From Paenarthrobacter nicotinovorans (GTDB lineage: Bacteria > Actinomycetota > Actinomycetes > Actinomycetales > Micrococcaceae): a stretch of 64,000 nucleotides of DNA. A program made the position numbers and the translations under genes. The notes below the pieces were generated by a model, which ran no database searches, was not told the origin of the DNA, and saw nothing but the letters and a program-made list of their open reading frames with translations. Below are positions 53,119 to 64,000 of the stretch, piece by piece; the first letter of the stretch is position 1, and each line of letters starts with the position of its first letter. The DNA lies in contig NZ_CP089293.1 in NCBI RefSeq assembly GCF_021919345.1, positions 3,844,001-3,908,000 of the forward strand. Reading direction: 5' to 3'.

Positions 53119-55340
53119 CAGCGTCCTTCCAGCTTGGTGTTCGGGTCGGTGTGCCCGGAATTGTCGTTCGTGGGGCGCTCGGCCGGGGCTGTTGTGGTTG
53201 CCCTGGCAGTGCGGCTTGCAAGCTTGGCATCACGCTCTGCCAGCCGGGCAAACATATCGTTGTAAGCACTGAGATCGGCGTCGTTATTCCTGTCGGCCGC
53301 ACGATCCACCCGGCGCTTCTCCCGTTCGTCGGACCGGGACCACATCACTGCCACGCCGATGGCCACCAGCAGCGTGGGGATTTCGCCGATGCCCCAGGCA
53401 ACGGCGCCGCCCAATTGTTGGTCTCCCAAGGCCGAGGGGCCCCAGGCGCGGCCGAGGTTGCCGAAGTAGTCCGCAGCGAGCAGGCCGGTGCCACCCATGA
53501 TGGATACGCCAAAGAACGCGTGGAAGCCCATGGTTGCCAGAAGGAGCAGCAGCCGCATCGGATACGGTGCACGGCGTGGCAAAGGATCGCTGCCGATCAT
53601 GCTCAGGACAAAGATGTACCCGGTCAGCAGGAAGTGGAGGTTCATCAACTCATGGCCCACGTGCTCACGCATGGCCAGACCAAAGAGGTCCGAGTAGTAG
53701 AACAAGACGATGGAGCCCGCGAAGTTTGCCGCCGCGAACAGGGGGTGCGTGACCACCTGGGAGAACCTGGAGTGTACAAACAGGAGCAGCCATTCCCGCA
53801 AGCCACGGGAGCCATGGGTACCTTCACCCCGGGACGGCAGGGCCCGAAGGGCCAGCGTCACCGGAGCGCCGAGAACCAGGAAGATGGGAGCCACCATAGT
53901 GAGGGCCATGTGGTCCACCATGTGCGCAGAGAACAACACCCGGCCGTAGACAGCGGGCGGGCCGGACGTGATGTAGGTCAGGACCACCAGGCCGATCATC
54001 CAGTTCACCGTCCGGAAAACGGACCACTGGTCGCCACGGCGCCGGACCTTGACGATGCCCATGATGTAGGAGACGGCTCCAAACAACGCCACGCCTACCC
54101 ACAGCCAGTCAAAGCGCCATTCGGTCAGCCAGCGCGAAGGGGTGAGTTCCGGTGGCAGCTCGTATCCGGAAAGGATGAACGACGGCGACGCGTCCGGGGC
54201 GTAGGTGGTGGGCTGCGGCGGAGCCGAGCGACCCAACGCGACGGCGAGTCCCGACGTCGCGCCCATCACCAGCAGCTCAACCAGAACCAGCTGCCACAGC
54301 ACCCGGCGCGCAGACATGGAGCCGTTCTTGCCGAGCTGCGGGATAACCCATTGGCGGTGCATGAAGCCGATACCGCCCAGCACCAACGTTGCGAGGGCCT
54401 TGGCCACAATGAGTTGACCGTAAGAGGAGCCGAAGAGGTCGGCCGGGTTGGTGACCCGGATGGCAGCGTTGATGACACCGGAAGCGAACACCAGGACGAA
54501 AGCGAAACCTGCCAGGGACGAGAATCGCCGAAGGGTCTGCTCCGTAATGTCCGGGGTCCCCTTCGTCCGGGAACCGGTGAGGATTCCGGACAGGACCGCC
54601 AGCATGATGATGCCGCCAACCCAGGTGGAGACGCCCACCAGGTGGAGGCCAAGGGAGTTGATGGCGCCCTCGTGATCGCTTGAACTGGAGGAGTGGCCGA
54701 TGAGCGCCGTTGGAATCAGCCCGATCAGCGCGAGCACAAGCGTGAACGCCAGGCCCGTCAGGGACCGGACCCCGAACAGCGCTGTAGTGACCACGGCGGC
54801 AATAATGGTGACGGCCAGCCAGGCTTTGCCGGTTTCGATGTCCGTCATGAAGTAGACCAGCGAACGGGTGAACTCCGCGTCCCCGGAAAGCGGCTGTCCG
54901 GCGACGTCCGAATAGGTCAGGACCAGGACGGCGACTGCGGACAGTGTCCACGCAGCGCCAGCGGCGGCGGCCACCGCGAGGGCCCGGGCAAATGCCGGAT
55001 GCTCGACGGCGTCGGCGTCTTTCTCGCGGGACCGGGAGCCGCCGAGGTTCTTCGGCAGGATGCCCACGGCAAAGATCAGGCCGCCAATCACCGTGGCCAC
55101 CGACACGTTGTGGATGGCTTTGGCAAACGGAAGGCCCCACCTGACCAGGGCGCCGGGATCTGAAACCTGGCGGGCCGCCGACGCGCCGGAGAAGATCAAT
55201 GCCCCCGCAAGGGCGACGATCAGGACCGCCAGGCCCGCCAATTGCCAAGGAAGGGAAATCCCCGCGACTGTGGACCCTCCACGCGCTCCCGGCTTGGGAG
55301 GAGTCGAAGGGACAGTTGCGGAATTTCTTGCTGATGGCAC
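53118..55340 (-). CDS. CopD-CtaG fusion membrane protein (copper handling / cytochrome oxidase assembly)
   Basis: 740 residues from GTG 55340. The N-terminal half is a CopD-like multi-helix domain (HNVSVATVIGGLIFAVGILP, LHLVGVSTWVGGIIML, GSSYGQLIVAKALATLVLGG). The C-terminal half, from about residue 420, is a caa3-type CtaG domain (LFSAHMVDHMALTMVAPIFLVLGAP in part, HELMNLHFLLTGY, HAFFGVSIMGG) with conserved histidines that could bind copper. A charged tail of about 60 residues ends the protein. The fusion is common in actinobacteria. It probably delivers copper to oxidase or moves copper across the membrane; the direction is not known. Translationally coupled to the NHLRC2-like gene. Confidence 0.9.
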   Translation of the reverse strand: MPSARNSATVPSTPPKPGARGGSTVAGISLPWQLAGLAVLIVALAGALIFSGASAARQVSDPGALVRWGLPFAKAIHNVSVATVIGGLIFAVGILPKNLGGSRSREKDADAVEHPAFARALAVAAAAGAAWTLSAVAVLVLTYSDVAGQPLSGDAEFTRSLVYFMTDIETGKAWLAVTIIAAVVTTALFGVRSLTGLAFTLVLALIGLIPTALIGHSSSSSDHEGAINSLGLHLVGVSTWVGGIIMLAVLSGILTGSRTKGTPDITEQTLRRFSSLAGFAFVLVFASGVINAAIRVTNPADLFGSSYGQLIVAKALATLVLGGIGFMHRQWVIPQLGKNGSMSARRVLWQLVLVELLVMGATSGLAVALGRSAPPQPTTYAPDASPSFILSGYELPPELTPSRWLTEWRFDWLWVGVALFGAVSYIMGIVKVRRRGDQWSVFRTVNWMIGLVVLTYITSGPPAVYGRVLFSAHMVDHMALTMVAPIFLVLGAPVTLALRALPSRGEGTHGSRGLREWLLLFVHSRFSQVVTHPLFAAANFAGSIVLFYYSDLFGLAMREHVGHELMNLHFLLTGYIFVLSMIGSDPLPRRAPYPMRLLLLLATMGFHAFFGVSIMGGTGLLAADYFGNLGRAWGPSALGDQQLGGAVAWGIGEIPTLLVAIGVAVMWSRSDEREKRRVDRAADRNNDADLSAYNDMFARLAERDAKLASRTARATTTAPAERPTNDNSGHTDPNTKLEGR

Positions 55341-55410
55341 TTATCCATTGTCCGCTACCTGTCGCCGGGCTGCGAATCGACAGGGCGCTATGTGCATTAA
55401 CCCAAAGAAG

Positions 55411-55442
55411 AAGGGGCGGCAACCATCAGGTTGCCGCCCCTT
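55411..55442 (-). terminator. Terminator of the HU gene
   Basis: AAGGGGCGGCAACC (55411-55424), loop ATCA, GGTTGCCGCCCCTT (55429-55442): a perfect 14-bp stem. On the minus strand CTTCTTTGGG follows. Confidence 0.85.
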
Positions 55443-55462
55443 CAAGGCCTATGCCGAAGAAG

Positions 55463-55750
55463 TTACTTCTTCTTGGCGACAGCTGCCTTCAGCTTGGAGC
55501 CAGCGGTCAGCTTGACGCTGTGGCCGGCTGCGATCTGGATGGTTTCGCCGGTCTGCGGGTTGCGGCCGGTGCGAGCTGCACGGTCGGTGCGCTCAACGGC
55601 GAGCCAGCCCGGGATGGTGATCTTCTCGCCGGCGGCGACAGAAGTCTCGAAAACTTCGAACAGTGCATCGAGCACGGAGTTGACTGCTGCCTGGCTGGTG
55701 CCAGCCTTGCCTGCTACCTCTGCAACGAGTTCACTACGGTTCTTAGCCAT
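55463..55750 (-). CDS. HU-family DNA-binding protein
   Basis: Nucleoid-associated protein, 95 residues, with a near-ideal AGGAGG before the ATG. The hallmark arm GRNPQTGETIQI carries the intercalating proline, and the N-terminal MAKNRSELVAEVAGKAG matches the family. It ends in a short AKKK tail, not the long basic tail of mycobacterial HupB. Monocistronic, with its own terminator. It bends and compacts DNA non-specifically. Confidence 0.96.
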   Translation of the reverse strand: MAKNRSELVAEVAGKAGTSQAAVNSVLDALFEVFETSVAAGEKITIPGWLAVERTDRAARTGRNPQTGETIQIAAGHSVKLTAGSKLKAAVAKKK

Positions 55751-55964
55751 TTACGTCCTCCTGGACTCATACGTTTTTGAGCTTTCAAGCGGAATGCGAG
55801 CAAGCCACTGTTCGAAAACTTACCAGCTTGCGATGCCATGGCCAGCAAATTCCGCGTGTTTCCGCGCCTTTTTGACCAAAATCACCGGAATTTCGGGGTT
55901 TTTTGGAGCCATTTAAGCCCTTGGCGTACCCTGCGTCCTTGCCGCTGCTCCTGCGCCGTGCCGG

Positions 55965-56525
55965 TCAGAACAGGATGCGCTGGAACAAAACGTGGTCCTG
56001 CCACTCGCCAGCGATCTGAAGGTAGGACGGCGCTACGCCGATCCTGTCAAAGCCGCAGCGCCCCAGGACAGCCTGCGACGGGGCGTTGTGGAGCAGGGTT
56101 GCGGCCTGGATCCTGTGGAGGTCAAGTTCCTGCGTGGCCATATCGACGACGGCGGCTACCGCACCTGACGCGGCGCCCCTGCCTGTACAGTCCTGGTCGA
56201 TCCAATAGCCAAGGTTGGCATTCCGGAAGGGACCTCGGACGATGCCGGTCAATGTAATCATCCCGTAAACGCCCTGGTCGCCGGTGACGACCCAGGGCAC
56301 TTCGCTGCCGGCCGCGTACTGGTCGATCTTGGCGCGAATGACGGCTTCCTGGCCATGCTCGGTGAAGAATCCGTCGTCGCGGGTGGGCTCCCAAGGCTCC
56401 AGATGTCCGCGATTACGCAGGTACGCGCCAGCCAAATCCGCGGCGTCTGAAAGCTCAAGTGGACGAAGAAGCAACTGGTCGCCACTATGGCCTTGGCCGA
56501 TGGGCACACTTCGCACGAGATTCAT
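55965..56525 (-). CDS. GNAT N-acetyltransferase, RimJ/RimL type
   Basis: 186 residues. Features of ribosomal-protein/small-molecule acetyltransferases: LLLRPLELSDAADLAGAYLRNRGHLEPWEP at the start in two parts, LGYWIDQDCTGRGAASGAVA for acetyl-CoA and HRIQAATLLHNAPSQAVLGRCGF at the end. A protein N-terminal or other amine substrate is likely but unknown. The 214 bases between it and HU hold the HU promoter, of which I see no clear elements. Confidence 0.88.
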   Translation of the reverse strand: MNLVRSVPIGQGHSGDQLLLRPLELSDAADLAGAYLRNRGHLEPWEPTRDDGFFTEHGQEAVIRAKIDQYAAGSEVPWVVTGDQGVYGMITLTGIVRGPFRNANLGYWIDQDCTGRGAASGAVAAVVDMATQELDLHRIQAATLLHNAPSQAVLGRCGFDRIGVAPSYLQIAGEWQDHVLFQRILF

Positions 56526-56622
56526 CCCCAGACTCTACCGCCGGCTCCTTGGCCAATTGCGCAGGTGGCCGCAGAGTGATAGCTTTCGGGTGATCGTGAA
56601 CAATCGGCAGGAGGTGAGACCC

Positions 56623-56676
56623 ATGTACGCAGTATCCACCGTGGGCGCTCCCTGCATTCCACGATCCCGCGACTAA
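56623..56676 (+). CDS. Possible 17-residue upstream peptide before the patatin gene
   Basis: ATG 56623 follows an exceptionally strong ribosome site, AGGAGGTGA, at five bases and encodes MYAVSTVGAPCIPRSRD before TAA. A promoter-like TTGCGC-17-TAGCTT lies upstream near 56557-56585. It ends 50 bases before the patatin start, so it may be a regulatory leader ORF or an independent small protein. Only the ribosome site supports it. Confidence 0.4.
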   Translation: MYAVSTVGAPCIPRSRD

Positions 56677-56726
56677 GCTGGTCGCTATCAGGAGCGCCCG
56701 TCACGCACATCGCGAAAGGCGTTCAC

Positions 56727-57779
56727 TTGAACACTTCCTCTTCTTCACCTTTTAACAACAGTTCGACGGCGGCATCCGGCCGCGCGGGCACCGTCCAGTC
56801 CCAGGTTGAGTCCGGCTCCGCCGTCCAGCAACCGTCCACCAGGCAGCGGGCATTGGTCCTTGGCGGCGGCGGCTCCACAGGCAACGCATGGCTCATCGGC
56901 GTCGTCGCTGGCCTTTTCGACGCCGGACTGGATGTCGCCACCCCCGAGCTCACCATTGGCACATCAGCGGGGTCCACCGCGGCGGCCCAACTGGCCGGAG
57001 CCAGCCCTGTCGAGCTCTTTGAAGCCATCCTCAGTTCGGTCCCACAGAAACCCGCAGGCGCTGATAAGTCCGCACCCCGCCAAGCTGCCGCCGTGCCCGT
57101 TCGTTCCGTGCCCGGACCAAATATGGAAACGGAACGCACTGCCACAAGACCCGTGGTGGATCACATGGAGCGAACCGGCAATATCATGAAGGCCTCCTCC
57201 GACATGGCGGACATGCGCCGGCGGCTTGGAGCGGCCGCCGTAGAGATCGCCGCTTCCATGGAAGGTGCCAGCGCGCGCTGGCGGGACACAGTGGCAACCC
57301 GCTTGCCGCAAGCCCAGTGGCCGGAAAGAGCGATACTCCTGACAGCCGTCAATGCCCGGACGGGTGAACCGGTGGTGTTCGACCGGGAGAGCGGCGTGGA
57401 TCTCGTGGACGCAGTGGCTGCCAGCTGCGCCAGCGGTTTCGCCTACAGCATCGGCGACGAGCAATACATCGACGGCGGCTACCGTACCAACGCCGAGAAT
57501 GCGGACCTGGCGGTCGGATACGGAAGCGTGCTGGTGTTGTCACCCTTCGGTGGGCGAACCCGGACTCCTGCTGAATGGGGCATGCATCTCGCTTGCCAAG
57601 TGGACGCCCTGCGCGCCGGCGGCAGCCAGGTGGAAACAGTCATCCCGGACAGCGAAGCCGAGCATATGTTCGGCGTCAATGCGATGGACTTTTCCCTAAG
57701 GCCGGCCGCGGCTCGTGTCGGCTTTGAACAGGGCCGGGTCCTGGCTTCCCGGTTGGCCGGCTTCTGGGCTGCGCGTTAG
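56727..57779 (+). CDS. Patatin-like phospholipase family protein
   Basis: 350 residues from TTG 56727, with AAAGG seven bases upstream. After a Ser-rich, poorly conserved tail of about 40 residues come the oxyanion motif LGGGGSTGNAW, the nucleophile GTSAG with Ser80 and the dyad aspartate in YIDGGYRTN near residue 250. These make a Ser-Asp lipid acyl hydrolase. There is no signal peptide. Targets could be phospholipids or other esters. The gene is followed by a strong terminator shared with the rRNA operon. Confidence 0.9.
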   Translation: MNTSSSSPFNNSSTAASGRAGTVQSQVESGSAVQQPSTRQRALVLGGGGSTGNAWLIGVVAGLFDAGLDVATPELTIGTSAGSTAAAQLAGASPVELFEAILSSVPQKPAGADKSAPRQAAAVPVRSVPGPNMETERTATRPVVDHMERTGNIMKASSDMADMRRRLGAAAVEIAASMEGASARWRDTVATRLPQAQWPERAILLTAVNARTGEPVVFDRESGVDLVDAVAASCASGFAYSIGDEQYIDGGYRTNAENADLAVGYGSVLVLSPFGGRTRTPAEWGMHLACQVDALRAGGSQVETVIPDSEAEHMFGVNAMDFSLRPAAARVGFEQGRVLASRLAGFWAAR

Positions 57780-57801
57780 CGTTACGTGGCTTGCTTAAAT
57801 G

Positions 57802-57831
57802 GAAGAGCCCCAACCGTGGTTGGGGCTCTTC
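57802..57831. terminator. Bidirectional terminator between the patatin gene and the rRNA operon
   Basis: GAAGAGCCCCAACC (57802-57815) and GGTTGGGGCTCTTC (57818-57831) are perfect 14-base arms. It lies 10 bases beyond the 3' end of 5S rRNA on the minus strand and 22 bases after the patatin stop. Confidence 0.9.
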
Positions 57832-57841
57832 GTTAATGGTT

Positions 57842-57960
57842 GTCCGGCGGTGTCCTACTCTCCCACACCCTCCCGGGTGCAGTACCATCGGCGCTGTGGG
57901 TCTTAGCTTCCGGGTTCGGAATGGGACCGGGCGTTTCCCCCACGCTATGACCGCCGTAAC
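57842..57960 (-). rRNA. rrf: 5S ribosomal RNA
   Basis: On the minus strand the transcript begins GTTACGGCGGTCATAGCG, has the conserved CCGAACCCGGAAG core, and ends ACACCGCCGGAC, which pairs with the 5' end to form helix I. About 119 bases. Ends are estimated from the terminal helix. Confidence 0.93.
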
Positions 57961-58060
57961 TCTGTTACCCGTCCCGACCCCTTGGTGTGGGGGTGGGTGG
58001 GAAGCTTTGTGGTTACAACTGTGGTGTTATGTAGTTGTTGTTGTTGTTGGTTCCTGGAAC

Positions 58061-58096
58061 GGTTGTTGTTCGGGAACCACATAGTGGACGCGTGCA
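58061..58096 (-). other. 3' half of the pre-23S rRNA processing stem
   Basis: The transcribed trailer here is complementary to the 36-base leader segment at 61365-61400, with two G-U pairs and two mismatches. The long duplex bracketing 23S is the expected RNase III substrate. Confidence 0.75.
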
Positions 58097-58107
58097 GTGT
58101 TTTGTGT

Positions 58108-63316
<5,209 letters not shown>

Positions 63317-63491
63317 GTAAAACAAAATCAAACAGACACAACCACACCCACCGGAAATAACGGCAAACACGGCTGCACAAAATTCGAAACCAGCTGAAAA
63401 CCAGACCACCACACACGGGGGTGCGCAGCAACCTGGCAAAATTTCAACCAATCAATAAAACAATCGGTATCAACAAACTTGGCACACTATT

Positions 63492-63507
63492 GAGTTCTCA
63501 AACAACA
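63492..63507 (-). promoter_or_regulatory. boxA-like antitermination site in the rrn leader
   Basis: The leader transcript reads TGTTGTTTGAGAACTC, nearly identical to the spacer site at 61382-61397, and is followed by AATAGTGTG, a common actinobacterial rrn leader motif. It lies about 175 bases upstream of 16S. Confidence 0.75.
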
Positions 63508-63651
63508 GACCCCCCAAAACATCACCCCACCGGAACACCACACAAAGCAGCGCACCACAACAGGGCCATTGGAAAAGAAGAGTTATTTTTGGCCGCCTAC
63601 CGAACCGTACACACCTTCCGGCTTTCCGTTTCGCACCCGGCGACTCAGAAA

Positions 63652-63680
63652 ACAATACACGCCCCACAACCCCAACGCAA
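63652..63680 (-). promoter_or_regulatory. rrn operon promoter
   Basis: On the minus strand TTGCGT (63675-63680) and TATTGT (63652-63657) are separated by 17 bases, giving a leader of about 330 bases before 16S. The remainder of 63317-63894 holds the leader with boxA and, upstream of the promoter, unassigned sequence with no gene visible to me. Confidence 0.6.
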
Positions 63681-63858
63681 ATCCACCACCCAACACCCCC
63701 ACACCAACCCCCAAAACCCCACCAAACCCCCGTCGAACACCACCTACAAGGACTCCGCGTGGAGCGGGGCCAAGCGAGGCTTCATTGCTGAGGCAGCCCC
63801 CATCAGGGCCATGGAGGCAGTCAGTGCGCGAGGCGGGGGTGCGGTGTGAAACAGGCTC

Positions 63859-63888
63859 TTGCGCGATTCAATTGTTAGTCACTAACAT
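63859..63888 (+). promoter_or_regulatory. tetR promoter and palindromic operator
   Basis: TTGCGC (63859-63864) and TAACAT (63883-63888) have an 18-base spacer. The perfect palindrome TGTTAGTCACTAACA (63873-63887) overlaps the -10, fitting an autorepressed TetR gene. The start codon follows the -10 by six bases, so the message is probably leaderless. Confidence 0.65.
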
Positions 63889-63894
63889 TTTGCT

Positions 63895-64000
63895 ATGGAC
63901 CTACAAAGCCAACCAAGTGCACGGGCGTCGCGCACACGGGCGCGCCTTATTGATGCTGGCCTGGAACTTTTCGAACGCAACGGCTACGACCAGACCACTG
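63895..64000 (+). CDS. TetR-family transcriptional regulator, partial at the window edge
   Basis: Only the first 35 codons are visible (ATG 63895). They contain the typical TetR N-terminus: SRTRARLIDAGLELFERNGYDQTT, the first helices of the DNA-binding domain. There is no ribosome site; the palindrome and -10 just upstream suggest a leaderless, self-regulated gene. Target genes lie outside the window. Confidence 0.85.
   Translation, partial: MDLQSQPSARASRTRARLIDAGLELFERNGYDQTT

Noticed and set aside
53151..54683. Plus-strand frame of 510 codons
   Set aside because: Antisense to the CopD-CtaG gene; His/Gln/Arg-rich without a fold.

Overview
The window is high-GC actinobacterial chromosome, most likely from Arthrobacter/Paenarthrobacter (family Micrococcaceae). 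The basis is the GC-rich codon use, GTG/TTG and apparently leaderless starts, an actinobacterial-type xylose isomerase, LacI/ROK-controlled sugar operons, a Lys-tailed HU protein and an rrn operon with a tRNA-less 16S-23S spacer. No phage, insertion sequence or CRISPR array is visible.

Layout. (1) 1-9.9 kb, pentose catabolism: a partial ROK repressor divergent from xylA-xylB, then a LacI regulator and araB-araD-araA plus an aldose 1-epimerase, closed by a strong terminator. (2) 10-14.2 kb, minus strand: ROK regulator, MFS transporter and carboxylesterase, with a promoter and a perfect palindrome before the transporter. (3) 14.3-22 kb: a polar amino-acid-type ABC importer with an Asp/Glu-racemase-like protein, a RidA-like protein and a LysR regulator, divergent from an M20 amidohydrolase and a second LysR; the substrate is unknown. 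(4) 22-28.3 kb, L-rhamnose catabolism: divergent LacI regulator, rhaM, rhaI, aldolase/dehydrogenase fusion, rhaB. (5) 28.4-37.8 kb, mixed: panD, an AEC carrier with a possible coupled upstream ORF, a pseudo-phosphatase/GH15 fusion, a luciferase-like monooxygenase (LLM), an orphan ABC binding protein, threonine dehydratase, GNAT and a secreted FG-GAP protein. (6) 37.9-48.1 kb: a compact minus-strand operon of permease, ATPase, binding protein, LLM, DUF1684, LLM, LLM, divergent from an FAD/NAD(P)-binding protein and a GNAT; it resembles sulfur-amino-acid salvage loci. (7) 48.1-57.8 kb: HerA-like ATPase, membrane-anchored hypothetical, NHLRC2-like thioredoxin/NHL protein coupled to a CopD-CtaG membrane protein, HU, GNAT and a patatin-like protein. 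(8) 57.8-63.7 kb: rRNA operon on the minus strand (16S, 23S, 5S) with promoter, boxA-like sites and a pre-23S processing stem. (9) 63.87 kb to the end: operator and start of a TetR regulator.

Together, regions 1 and 4 turn xylose, arabinose and rhamnose into xylulose-5-phosphate or DHAP plus lactate, with kinases, isomerases, epimerases and regulators present but no dedicated sugar transporter in the window. The least understood parts are the LLM/DUF1684 operon, with its paralogous binding protein and LLM about 8 kb away, and the racemase/RidA/M20 cluster. Start sites were chosen from visible ribosome binding sites and overlaps. All functions are read from motifs and context, not from searches.
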